64,000 nt of DNA from Rhabditoides inermis (Eukaryota; Nematoda; Chromadorea; Rhabditida; Rhabditidae). The stretch spans positions 237,001 to 301,000 of the forward strand of contig CAWZYM010000409.1 in assembly GCA_963966185.1 (NCBI GenBank). The letters are read 5' to 3'. The first letter of the stretch is position 1. Each line of letters opens with the position of its first letter. Under the pieces are notes generated by a model. The model was given only the letters and a program-made list of their open reading frames with translations. It did not search any database and was not told where the DNA came from. The position numbers and the translations under genes were made by a program. Positions 1 to 8,959 of the stretch are shown here, piece after piece.

Positions 1-941
1 AGCGGCGCTGGCGCGCCGCTCGGGCTAGGGCCGCCTTCGGCGGCCTCACCACTCAAACATCGAAACTGAAATCATCACTCAAAACTAATTTCAGAACTAA
101 ATTCTGTCCACAAACCTGTAATCCAACTAAGAAGTACATTACAAGAAAGAACACCAAAATTGAAGACAATTGAACGTTGTTTACAAAATTGTTTACTTGT
201 TTACACTTTATGTAAACAACATTTTTGAACTCGCCTCCAAGTCTACTACACGTTGCACATCTTTAAAACACAGTTTCGGGTTGTTTACACATTTGTTTAC
301 TTGTTTACAACGTTTGTAAACAACATTTTTGAACACACCAAGAATGTTACTAAACATTTGACATCTTTAAAACACATTTTCAGGTTGTTTACAAAGTTGT
401 TTACTTGTTTACATCACCTGTAAACATCATTTTTGAACTCGCCTCTTGGTGTACTACATCTTAGACACCTTCAAAACAAACTTTAATTTTGTTTACAAAG
501 TTGTTTACTTGTTGACAAACATGTAAACAACAACATCGCTGACTTGCCTCCAGGTCACATACCAAGTTTGGAGTCTTTGGCATCAAAACTGACCGAGATA
601 CGTTATTACCATGTTTGGAAATATGCAAATGAGGTCAAAAATCAAAACTTGAATTCTCGATCCTACAGTACCTTAACCCGGAAAGGGCATCTCAGTAGCT
701 TGAAAACGAAGCATAGTTTACATAAAAAGTGCTTAAAATTTCGTCTATGTCCATGAGAGTTTCGGTCAACCCATATATGGAAACGTCAAATCACGACCCC
801 AAGTAAACGATTGCATGCCAGGACCACCTAGGATCTAGTTTCCATACCTCAACCCCCAACGATAACTACAACATGAGATACAACTGCGGACAGACAAACA
901 AACAAACACCATAGCATAATTTATAGGGGGTGGGCGGGTGA
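1..941 (-). mobile_element. Family A Helitron-like unit A1, left end cut by window
   Basis: Non-autonomous repeat unit with no coding capacity. The window opens inside its GC palindromes (GGCGCGCCGC-type arm, then GGCCGCC/GGCGGCC arms around TTC). The body is a 104-bp minisatellite (about 170-540), then an octamer ATGCAAAT at 623-630 and a CArG-type CCATATATGG at 771-780. The right edge has a GGACAGACAAAC tract, ACCATAGCATAATTTATAGG, a G-rich stretch and GA at 940-941. Read on the minus strand it begins TC and ends in the palindrome. The Helitron assignment is inferred from the termini shared by all units. Confidence 0.6.
170..540. repeat. 104-bp minisatellite of unit A1
   Basis: Monomers recur with the GTTTACTTGTTTAC core starting at about 191, 295, 399 and 503, a period of 104. 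Each monomer carries TTGTTTAC..., a second TTTAC, and the inverted GTAAACAAC, followed by a ...TTTGAACTC... spacer and a TTTAAAACAC-type segment. Confidence 0.93.
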
Positions 942-997
942 CTAGCCCGAGCGGCGCTGGGGCGCCGCTCGGGCTAGGGCCGCCTTCGGCGGCCTCA
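942..997. repeat. Terminal double palindrome (type i) of A2
   Basis: Two adjacent inverted repeats. The first has arms around a short TGG-type centre and is flanked by CTAG on its outer side (942-945) and CTAG again on its inner side. The second is GGCCGCC-TTC-GGCGGCC. The same pair occurs at 3040-3093 and, truncated, at 1-50. In minus-strand reading this is the 3'-terminal hairpin of the element. Confidence 0.85.
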
Positions 998-1109
998 ACT
1001 CTCAAACTACACTCAAAAATCTAATTTCATAACTAAGTTGTGTCCACAAACCTCTTGACCTACTGTGAAGTACATTACAAGACGAAATACCAAAAATGAA
1101 GACAATTGA

Positions 1110-1480
1110 ACGTTGTTTACAAATTTGTTTACTTGTTTACACTTTCTGTAAACAACATTTTTGAACTCCCCTTTAAGTCTGCTACACGTTATACACCTTT
1201 AAAACACGTTTTCAGGTTGTTTACAGATTTGTTCACTTGTTTACAACATCTGTAAACAACATTTTTGAACTCACCACTAATGTTACTAAACATCTGACAT
1301 CTTTGAAACACATTTTCAGGTTGTTTACGAAGTTGTTTACTTGTTTACATCACCTGTAAACAACATTTTTGAACTCGCCCCCAAGTCTACATCATCTTAG
1401 ATACCTTCATAACAAACTTTAAATTTGTTTACAAATTTGTTTACTTGTTGACAAACATATAAACAACAACATCGCTGACT
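1110..1480. repeat. 104-bp minisatellite of unit A2
   Basis: Same monomer as in A1, with point differences: TTGTTTAC pairs and inverted GTAAACAAC at about 104-bp spacing. Confidence 0.92.
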
Positions 1481-1884
1481 TGTCTCCAGGTCACATACCA
1501 AGTTTGGACTCTTTGGCATCAAAACTGACCGAGATACAACATTACCATATTTGGAATTATGCAAATGAAGTCAATAATTAAAAATTTTAATCACCGACCC
1601 TACAGTACCCTAACCCTAAAAGGACATCTCAATAGCTCGAAAACGAAGCATAATTTACATAGAACTGGCCATCTCTCAGATTCTATGTTCTCAAATATGC
1701 TAATTTTCTAGGGAGAACCCATATAAGGAATAGTCAGATCAGGACGCCAGGTAAACGATTGCATACCAGGACCACCTAGGATCTAATTTCCATACCTCAA
1801 CCCCCAACGATAACTACAACATGAGATACAACTGCGGACACACAAACAAACACCATAGCATAATTTATAGGAGGAGGGGGGTGA

Positions 1885-1975
1885 CCGGAGGCTCGCTTCG
1901 CTCGCCTCCGGCCGCTAGTGGCGGCGCTTCGCGCCGCGTTTGCTCCAAGGCTCGCGCGCCTTCGGCGCGCTCGCC
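1885..1975. repeat. Triple terminal palindrome (type ii) of A3
   Basis: Three consecutive inverted repeats: a CCGGAGGC...GCCTCCGG arm pair with inner CGC-TTC-GCT, then GCGGCGC-TTC-GCGCCGC, then GCGCGCC-TTC-GGCGCGC. Copies of this cluster begin units at 3991, 5923, 6905, 7774 and 10074, and the reverse complement ends E1 (about 22850-22955). Confidence 0.88.
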
Positions 1976-2084
1976 TTTCCGCTGTATAACCTTAAAATAT
2001 AAACTCATAACATAACTTTAAACAACAACTCTGAACTCAGTGCTCGGTCTAGTACACGTTAGATACCTATTAATTGAGATTTGT

Positions 2085-2770
2085 ACTTGTTTACTTTTTG
2101 TTTACTTGTTAACATGTCAAATAAACAATAAAATCGGACTGAGTACTTTGTGTACTACATGTTAGAGACCTTTAAAACACATTTCTGAGTTGTTTACAAA
2201 CTTGTTTACTTGTTCACTTCACTTGTAAACAACAAATATGAACTCAGTACTTGGTCTAGTACACGTTAGATACCTTTAAAATGAGATTTGGGATTGTTTA
2301 CTTAATTGTTTACTTGTTTACATGCCAAATAAACAAAAAAATCGAACTGAGTACTTTGTGTACTACATGTTAGAGACCTTTAAAACACATTTCTGAGTTG
2401 TTTACAAACTTGTTTACTTGTTTACTTCACTTGTAAACAACAAATATGAACTCAGTACTTGGTCTAGTACAAGTTAGATACCTTTTAAATGAGATTTGGG
2501 ATTGTTTACTTAATTGTTTACTTGTTTACATGCCAAATAAACAAAAAAATCGAACTGAGTACTTTGTGTACTACATGTTAGACACCTTTAAAACACATTT
2601 CTGAGTTGTTTACAAACTTGTTTACTTGTTCACTTCACTTGTAAACAACAAATATGAACTCAGTACTTGGTCTAGTACATGTTAGACACGTTTAAAATGA
2701 GATTTGGAGTTGTTTACTTATTTGTTTACTTGTTTACTGTTGTTGTTTACCAATTTTTTTAAACTTGTTC
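2085..2770. repeat. 104-bp minisatellite of unit A3
   Basis: The core GTTTACTTGTTTAC starts near 2100, 2204 and 2308 and onward, so the period is again 104 although the spacer differs from A1/A2. Alternate monomers differ consistently (GTAAACAACAAATATGAACTC versus AATAAACAAAAAAATCGAACTG), giving a two-monomer higher-order pattern of about 208 bp. Confidence 0.92.
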
Positions 2771-3039
2771 ACTTGTCCCTTGTACCAAGTATCAAGTCTC
2801 CAGGTCGAAAACTGACAGAGTTCATATAGAAGTATCACAAAATCCAGATTCTAAGTCCAGAGTTGTTAGTGAACCCATATAAGGAATTATGCAAATGAGA
2901 TGTCAGAGTAACCATCGCGTCTCATGTAGTACTGAACCTTAACTCCAAAGTTATATCCTGATTCGTGGAAACAGTAATGAGTTATGAGTCTGGACATCAG
3001 ACGGACACCATAGGAAATTTTAGGGGGGGAAAGTGGCGA

Positions 3040-3990
3040 CTAGCCCGAGCGGCGCTGGCGCGCCGCTCGGGCTAGGGCCGCCTTCGGCGGCCTCACCACT
3101 CAAACATCGAAACTGAAATCATCACTCAAAACTAATTTCAGAACTAAAATCTGTCCACAAACCTGTAATCCAACTAAGAAGTACGACACAAGACAGAACA
3201 TCAAAATTGAAGACAATTGAACGTTGTTTACAAATTTGTTTACTTGTTTACACTCTATGTAAACAAGATTTTTGAACTTGCCTCATAGTCTACTACACGA
3301 TACACATTTTTAAAACACGTTTTCAGGTTGTTTGCGCATTTGTTTACTTGTTCGCAACATCTGTAAACAACATTTTTGAACTCATAAATAATGTTACTAA
3401 ACATTTGACATCTTCAAAACACATTTTCAGGTTGTTTACAAAGTTGTTTACTTGTTTACATCATCTGTCAACAACATTTTTGAACTCGCCTCCAAGTCTA
3501 CATCATCTTAGATACCTTCAGAACAAACTTTTGATTTGTTTACAAAGTTGTTTACTTGTTGACAAACATGTAAACAACAACATCGCTGAGTTGCCTCCAG
3601 GTCACATACCAAGTTTGGACTTTTTGGCATCAAAACTGACCAAGATACGACATTACCATATTTGGAAATATGCAAATGAGGTCATGAATCAAAATTTCAA
3701 TCACCGACCCTACAGTACCTTAACCCTAAAAGGGCATCTCAATAGCTCGAAAACGAACCATAGTTTACATAGGATTGGCCATCTCTCAGATTCTATGTTC
3801 TCAAATATGCAAATTTTCTAGGGAGAACCCATATAAGGAAACATCGTAATAACACCACAGGTGAACGATTGCGTGCGGTGACCACCTAGGATCTAATTTC
3901 CATACCTCAACCCCCAATGATCACTACAACTTGAGATACAACCGCGGAAGGTCAGACACCATAGCATAATTTATAGGGGTGGGCGGGTGA
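3040..3990 (-). mobile_element. Family A Helitron-like unit A4
   Basis: CTAG at 3040-3043 directly follows GGCGA of A3. Type i palindromes at 3040-3093. 104-bp array at about 3225-3590, octamer near 3670 and CCATATAAGG near 3828. Ends with GTCAGACACCATAGC, AATTTATAGG and GGGTGA at 3990. It is close to A1 and A2 in sequence. A 157-residue open frame across the array translates minisatellite and is not a gene. Confidence 0.62.
3225..3590. repeat. 104-bp minisatellite of unit A4
   Basis: Same subtype as A1/A2; several TGTTTAC cores are mutated (TTTGCGC, TTCGCAAC) near 3330-3355. Confidence 0.92.
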
Positions 3991-4754
3991 CTAGCGGGCC
4001 GGAGGCTCGCTTCGCTCGCCTCCGGCCCGCTAGTGGCGGCGGCTTCGCCGCCGCACTGCGCTCCGAGGCTCGCGCGCCTTCGGCGCGCTCGCCTCTTCGC
4101 GTTAAATAATCAAAACTTCAAATCTGAATTCTACTATGGCTCTAGTACACGTTAGACATCGGAATCTCAAGTTTATTATTTTGTGTTGTTTACTATTTTG
4201 TTTATTTGTTTACCTAACTGGTAAACACTACTCTGTATCTCTCCGATTGATTTAGCATCGATTAGACATCAAAATCAGAAGATTTGGAGTTGTTTACTTG
4301 TTTGTTTACTTGTTTACTGTTGTTGTTTATCAAAAAAGTTGAACTTGTTTTCTTGTTATCTGTACTAAGTTTGAACCTTCTACCTTGAAAACCAACCGAG
4401 ATATAAATTTTAAAACAATTTTCAGAATTAAACAGACGAAAACTGAAAAAAAAATAAAATTGAAACATTTATTAAAAACTTGAATTAATTCATGAATAAA
4501 GGTACTACGGTAGTGATAATTAAATAGAAAAATCCAGGTGTCAACTCTCATCTAGACAAAAGTTACAGGGTCGTAAAGTGATATTTGAAGTTTATGCTAA
4601 TTTATCTCAGGTGACAGGTGAGAGGCGACAGATGAGACGGTACCTGGCAGGTACTCAGGACCTAAGGTGTCATTGGTGAAAGGAATGAGAGAATTAAAAA
4701 TAGTTTTTTCTAGAAGTTGAAACTTAGATCTACTGTATTTTACGTTTTGCATCT

Positions 4755-4807
4755 TGCCTGATTGATCCTGTCAGCGGTCAATATGCTCAACTGCAAAAAT
4801 GAGCCAC
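4755..4807 (+). other. Relic resembling the 5' end of 18S rRNA
   Basis: The stretch reads GCCTGATTGATCCTGTCAGC, then GGTCAATATGCTC and, further on, CAAAAATGAGCCACAT. Eukaryotic 18S rRNA begins TACCTGGTTGATCCTGCCAG, then TAGTCATATGCT and, further on, CAAAGATTAAGCCATGCAT. The best copy is in E1 (22101-22152, minus sense), ungapped over the first 32 bases with four mismatches. The comparison is to the well-known 18S start from memory. Only the first ~50 bases resemble it, so this is a fragment, not an rRNA gene. Confidence 0.55.
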
Positions 4808-5270
4808 ATTTAGTTGAAAATGAAGGTTTTTTGAAAAAGTGAAATCCTTCTACAGTGAAGCGAAAAATCTGAAATTTTGTCAGTAAATATTAGTTTTTGA
4901 GTTATGAATTACTGTGCAAAATCCAGGTCTCAACTCTTAGATAGTAAGGGATTGTAGTTGATCTAGTGAATCATGAAATATGATTTTTATTTTCAGTAAT
5001 AGAGTTGAGCACACGTGTTTGTGTCGATTGTGTTATAGAGAGTAACTTACCATAAAAATTTGAAAAATTAATATTAAAAACGAAAGAAGTTATGATCAAA
5101 AATGTAAAATTTCTACGAAAATTTGAATATTTATATTTTGAAAACGGAATAAGTATTTTATTTGAAATTGAAATGGTGTGAACGGCCAAGTGTCTTCTAT
5201 CATCAGCTAAAGTTTGAAATTTTAGTCTTCAAAACAAACAAAGATATTCAAGGTTTTTGCGTTTTGCATC

Positions 5271-5291
5271 TTACGTGATTGATCCTGTCAG
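5271..5291 (+). repeat. Second, shorter copy of the 18S-start-like motif
   Basis: TTTGCATCTTACGTGATTG followed by ATCCTGTCAG repeats the context of 4747-4775 about 515 bp further on. Both are preceded by CGTTTTGCATCTT. Equivalent pairs occur in A8 (8907 and 9423) and E1 (21639 and 22152), so the duplication predates the dispersal of this unit. Confidence 0.7.
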
Positions 5292-5922
5292 AAAATGAAA
5301 ATTGCTGTAAAACTTTTTTGAACTGGTTTTTCGAAATGAAACTGTAAAACTGTAAATAACACGCAGGTTTCATGTTACTGTGCAAGTTTTATGAAAAAAT
5401 ATGAAGTTTGAAGGTAGGTTTACATAGAAGTGAACCGAGTTGTTAGTGAACCCATTAAAGGAAATTAGATAGAAACCTATGCTAATGTGTGTCTGTTAAG
5501 AGTGTTTAGTTGATCTCAGGTTTGTAGTTTGAATGTGAAAAGTTTCTTCAGTATTGAGTTATGTCCTTCTGAAATTTTGGAAATTCTATATAAACCCATA
5601 TAAGAGGTTATAGGAATGAGTCCTAGTGACGTGTGTCAAGTTAATGTAGTGTGCTAAGTCTGAGTTTACAGTATGAGATTCACATCTTGAAACATGGACT
5701 GAGCATATGGGTGAAAAGTTTTTCAGGCTATGTCAAGTTGTTAGTAAAGTCATACGGTAAGTATAGGTGTGAGTATGAAAATGAAACGATTGCATGCGGT
5801 CACAAGAAGAATGTTAAGTTTAGAGTATAAGATGTGAATGTGCAGTGTGACTTGAGTTATGTGCCCGGACATCCAGACAGACAACGACCATAGCAAATTT
5901 TATATAGCCCCAGCCGGGGCGA

Positions 5923-6904
5923 CGGCCGGAGGCTCGCTTCGCTCGCCTCCGGCCGCTAGTGGCGGCGCTTCGCGCCGCGTTTGCTTCAAGGCTCGCGCGC
6001 CTTCGGCGCGCTCGCCTTTCCGCTGTATAACCTCTAAAAATATACTCATAACATAACTTTAAACAACAACTCTGAACTCAGTACCCGGTCTAGTACACGT
6101 TAGATACCTATTAAATGAGATTTGTACTTGTTTACTTTTTTTGTTTACTTGTTTGCATGCCGAATAAACAATAAAATCGAACTGAGTACTTTGTATACTA
6201 CATGTTAGAGACCTTTAAAACACTTTTCTGAGTTGTTTACAAAGTTGTTTACTTGTTTACTTCACTTGTAAACAACAAATATGAACTCAGCAGTTGGTCA
6301 AGTACACGTTAGATACCTTTAAAATGAAATTTGGAGTTGTTTACAAGTTTGTTTACTTGTTTACTTTTCATGTAAACAACTAATTTGAACTCAGTACATG
6401 GTCTAGTACACGTTAGATACCTCTGAAATGAAATTTTATGTTGTTTACTTCTTTGTTTACTTGTTGTCATGAGTTGTTTACTATCATAAATGTACTTGTG
6501 TTCTTGTGTTATGGTATGAGTATGCAGTGTCCACCTTGAAAACTAACAAAGTTATTAAAGTTTCCGAGATTGTTTACATAATTTGTTTACTTGTTTACTT
6601 GTTTACATAAAATGTTTACTAAAAGTTTTGTCTTAGTTAGGTTGTTGTATGGTGTGAATATGAACTCTCTACCTCAATTCGTTCTTGAGTTATAGTGAAA
6701 AGTTTGTTTTCGAGTCAAAGTCCAAAGTTCCTCTCGTGGAACCCATATAAGGAGTTATGCAAATGAGATGTCTGATTTATGCTGACGTTCCAGGGACCAT
6801 AGAACCTTAACTCTGAAAGGGCATCTCTTAGTCGAGTTCCGTAAGAGCTGTACCTCAGCTGACAAACAGAGTCCATAGGAAATTTTAGGGGGGGAGAGTG
6901 GCGA
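5923..6904 (-). mobile_element. Family A Helitron-like unit A6 (CTAG absent)
   Basis: The junction reads GGGGCGA then CGGCCGGAGG: exactly the four bases CTAG are missing compared with A7 and A9. Type ii palindromes at 5923 to about 6024. 104-bp array at about 6120-6480, a weaker continuation with TTGTTTACTTGTTTAC near 6580-6620, CCATATAAGG at 6743-6752 and ATGCAAAT at 6757-6764. Ends ACAGAGTCCATAGGAAATTTTAGG, G-rich, GGCGA at 6904. Confidence 0.6.
6120..6480. repeat. 104-bp minisatellite of unit A6
   Basis: Same subtype as A3 (CAGTAC...TCTAGTACACGTTAGATACC spacer), with TGTTTAC/GTAAACA cores in every monomer. Confidence 0.9.
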
Positions 6905-7773
6905 CTAGCGGCCGGAGGCTCGCTTCGCTCGCCTCCGGCCGCTAGTGGCGGCGCTTCGCGCCGCGTTCGCTCCAAGGCTCGCGCGCCTTCGGCGCGCTCG
7001 CCTTTCCGCTGTATAACCTCTAAATATATACTCATAACATAACTTTAAACAACAAATCTGAACTCAGTACCCGGTCTAGTACACGTTAGATACCTATTAA
7101 ATGAGATTTGTACTTGTTTACTTTTTTGTTTACTTGTTTGTTCGTTTAAATAAACAATAAAATCGAACTGAGTACTTTGTATGCTACACGTTAGATACCT
7201 TTAAAACACATTTCTGAGTTGTTTACAAACTTGTTTACTTGTTTACTTCACTTGTAAACAACAAATATGAACTGAGTACTTGGTCTAGTACACGTTAGAT
7301 ACCTTTAAAATGAGATTTGGAGTTGTTTACTTATTTGTTTACTTGTTTACTGTTGTTGTTTACCAAAAAAATTGAACTTGTTTACTTGTTACCTGTACCG
7401 AGTATGAACCTTTTATCTCAAAAACGAACCAAGTTATCAAATTGAATGTGATTCTGAGTAATTAAAAGTGAAATTTTGAAAATAAATTAAAATTCAAAAA
7501 TTAGATAAAAATCTGGAAAAATTCACAGTGAAATGTGTTAAGTTACTGATAATTAAACAACAAAATCCAGCTCTCAACTCTCGCTCAGTAAAAAGTTACG
7601 AACCAGTTTTCTGTATACCAAATATGGAATATGCAAATGAGGTGTCAGAGAAACGATTGCGTGCCAGACCCTAACGATGCTTAACCCCAAAAGGAGAGCC
7701 CCGAGACTTGAATGAGTAATGAGTTCTGAGGTGGGACAAACGGCATCTGACATTTTAGGGGGGAGAGAGGCGA
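6905..7773 (-). mobile_element. Family A Helitron-like unit A7
   Basis: CTAG at 6905-6908 follows GGCGA. Type ii palindromes at 6905-7013, 104-bp array at about 7110-7390, a short AT-rich body, the octamer in ATATGCAAATGAGG near 7630. The right edge has GGACAAACGGCATCTGACATTTTAG, a degraded form of the CCATAG box, then GGGGGG and GGCGA at 7773. At 869 bp it is the shortest complete unit of the family here. Confidence 0.6.
7110..7390. repeat. 104-bp minisatellite of unit A7
   Basis: About three monomers of the A3 subtype. Confidence 0.9.
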
Positions 7774-7920
7774 CTAGCGGGCCGGAGGCTCGCTTCGCTC
7801 GCCTCCGGCCCGCTAGTGGCGGCGGCTTCGCCGCCGCACTGCGCTCCGAGGCTCGCGCGCCTTCGGCGCGCTCGCCTCTTCGCGTCAACCCATCAAAACT
7901 TCAAATCTGAACTCTCCTAT

Positions 7921-7929
7921 GGGTCTAGT
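7921..7929. repeat. SINE target-site duplication, left copy
   Basis: GGGTCTAGT, repeated at 8296-8304. The paralogous empty site in A5 reads TATGGCTCTAGTACACG at about 4135-4151. Confidence 0.85.
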
Positions 7930-8227
7930 TTGTTTATCAGCCTGATTCCGACATGTACATACAATGGTAGCATGATGGGTTATCTGGAAGCTCACACAAT
8001 CCTACAGTGGGGTATTGGGGCTCCTTGGCTGGAACAGTGCGGCGCGAGTCCTGACTGTTCATGGTAGATGGGCGTGAACATCGCGAAGTGACCAGTTCCG
8101 GATGCGAGGCGTGGTAGAAGATCTTGAAAGACTGCCGCCGCCGATGGTAGGGCTCTCAGAGGGTGAGAGTGGGTTCACGCGCCCCACCGGGAGGTAGTGG
8201 AATTCGGTAGAACATTTGCCCGCGAGG

Positions 8228-8238
8228 GGAATCGAACC
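8228..8238 (-). promoter_or_regulatory. Pol III B box of the SINE
   Basis: Minus-strand GGTTCGATTCC, identical to the RNA polymerase III internal B-box consensus. The A box lies at 8272-8282, about 34 bases upstream in the SINE, as in tRNA genes. Confidence 0.85.
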
Positions 8239-8271
8239 AGCGACCGTTCACTTAGCAAGCTGTGACGCTAT

Positions 8272-8282
8272 CCACTTGGCCA
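8272..8282 (-). promoter_or_regulatory. Pol III A box of the SINE
   Basis: Minus-strand TGGCCAAGTGG fits the A-box consensus TRGCNNAGYNGG, so the internal promoter looks intact. Confidence 0.8.
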
Positions 8283-8295
8283 ACCCGGCCCCAAG

Positions 8296-8304
8296 GGGTC
8301 TAGT
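8296..8304. repeat. SINE target-site duplication, right copy
   Basis: GGGTCTAGT, identical to 7921-7929; after it, the A-unit sequence resumes as ACACATCAGACATCG. Confidence 0.85.
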
Positions 8305-8906
8305 ACACATCAGACATCGAAATCTCAAGTATTGGAGTTGTTTACTATTTTGTTTATTTGTTTACCTAACTGGTAAACACTACTTTGTAACTTTCCGATT
8401 GATTTAGTATCGATTAGACATCAAAATCAGAAGATTTGGAGTTGTTTACTTGTTTATTTACTTGTTTACTGTTGTTGTTTACCAAAAAAATTGAACTTGT
8501 TCTCTTGTTATCTGTACTAAGTTTGAACCTTCTACCTTGAAAACCAACCGAGATATAAATTTTAGTACAATTTTCAGTATTAAACAAACGAAAATTGAAA
8601 AAAAAACTAAAATTGAAACATTTATTAAAAATCTGAAATAATTCATGAATAAATGTATTACGGTAGTGATACTTAAAAAGGAAAATCCAGGTGTCAACTC
8701 TCATCTAGACGAAAGTTACAGGGTCGTAAAGTGAAATTTGAAGTTTTTATGCTAATTTATCTCAGGTGACAGATGAGAGGCGACAGGTGAGACGGTACCT
8801 GGCAGGTACTCAGGACCTAAGGTGTCATTGGTGCAAGGGATGAGCTAATTAATCATTTTTCTAAGAAGTTGAAACATAGTTGTACTGTATTTTACGTTTT
8901 GCATCT

Positions 8907-8959
8907 TGCCTGATTGATCCTGTCAGCGGTCAATATGCTCAACTGCAAAAATGAGCCAC
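8907..8959 (+). other. 18S-rRNA-start-like relic in A8
   Basis: Near-identical to 4755-4807 in A5, including the extra A in GTCAATATGCT relative to the E1 copy. It was inherited with the unit. Confidence 0.55.

Larger units (their letters stand above)
942..1884 (-). mobile_element. Family A Helitron-like unit A2
   Basis: Starts at CTAG (942-945) directly after GA of A1. The left edge is two strong palindromes at 942-997: GCCCGAGCGGCGC arms, then GGCCGCC/GGCGGCC arms with a TTC loop. It holds a 104-bp array at about 1110-1480, the ATGCAAAT octamer near 1560, CCATATAAGG near 1728, and ends with ACACACAAACAAACACCATAG, a G-rich tract and GTGA at 1881-1884. The layout matches A1 and A4. It has no credible ORF. 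Confidence 0.62.
1885..3039 (-). mobile_element. Family A Helitron-like unit A3 (lacks outer CTAG)
   Basis: The junction reads GTGA then CCGGAGG. The CTAGCGG that starts this palindrome type in other units is missing, so the presumed 3' terminus is slightly truncated. Three stacked palindromes follow (1885 to about 1975), then a 104-bp array of a second subtype (GAACTCAGTAC...GTCTAGTACACGTTAGATACC) at about 2085-2770. CCATATAAGG is at 2875-2884 and ATGCAAAT at 2889-2896. The right edge is GGACATCAGACGGACACCATAGG, AAATTTTAGGGGGG and GGCGA ending at 3039. Confidence 0.6.
3991..5922 (-). mobile_element. Family A long unit A5
   Basis: A 1932-bp unit starting at CTAG (3991). Type ii palindromes lie at 3991-4103. 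There are only about two 104-bp monomers (4190-4350), then an AT-rich body of about 1.5 kb shared with A8 and, inverted, with E1. The body holds a relic resembling the 18S rRNA 5' end at 4755-4807 and a second partial copy at 5271-5291. The right edge carries CCAGACAGACAACGACCATAGC, AAATTTTATATA and a GCCCC-AGCC-GGGGC palindrome, then GA at 5921-5922. Frames of 65-73 residues inside are AT-rich and unsupported. Confidence 0.62.
7930..8295 (-). mobile_element. tRNA-derived SINE
   Basis: On the minus strand the element starts with a tRNA-like head at 8295-8215. The pol III A box TGGCCAAGTGG (complement of 8272-8282) matches TRGCNNAGYNGG, and the B box GGTTCGATTCC (complement of 8228-8238) is a perfect match. 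The putative anticodon loop around CTTGCTAAG would give GCT, a serine-type anticodon, but acceptor and T stems pair poorly, so this is a SINE head and not a functional tRNA. The body runs to 7930 and ends in a short non-poly(A) tail. It is flanked by the 9-bp duplication GGGTCTAGT. The family is unknown to me. Confidence 0.85.

Noticed and set aside
2260..2275. GTTAGATACC as an rRNA core motif
   Set aside because: The resemblance to the small-subunit GATTAGATACC word is too short, and it belongs to the repeated spacer of the 104-bp monomer.
3348..3821. 157-residue frame
   Set aside because: It translates the 104-bp minisatellite and unit edge; the composition follows the repeat and no domain is visible.
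4755..4807. A real 18S rRNA gene
   Set aside because: Only about the first 50 bases resemble 18S; nothing further downstream does.
8216..8290. Functional tRNA-Ser gene
   Set aside because: The A and B boxes are good, but acceptor and T stems pair poorly, there is no serine-type long variable arm, and it is fused to a SINE body with target duplications.
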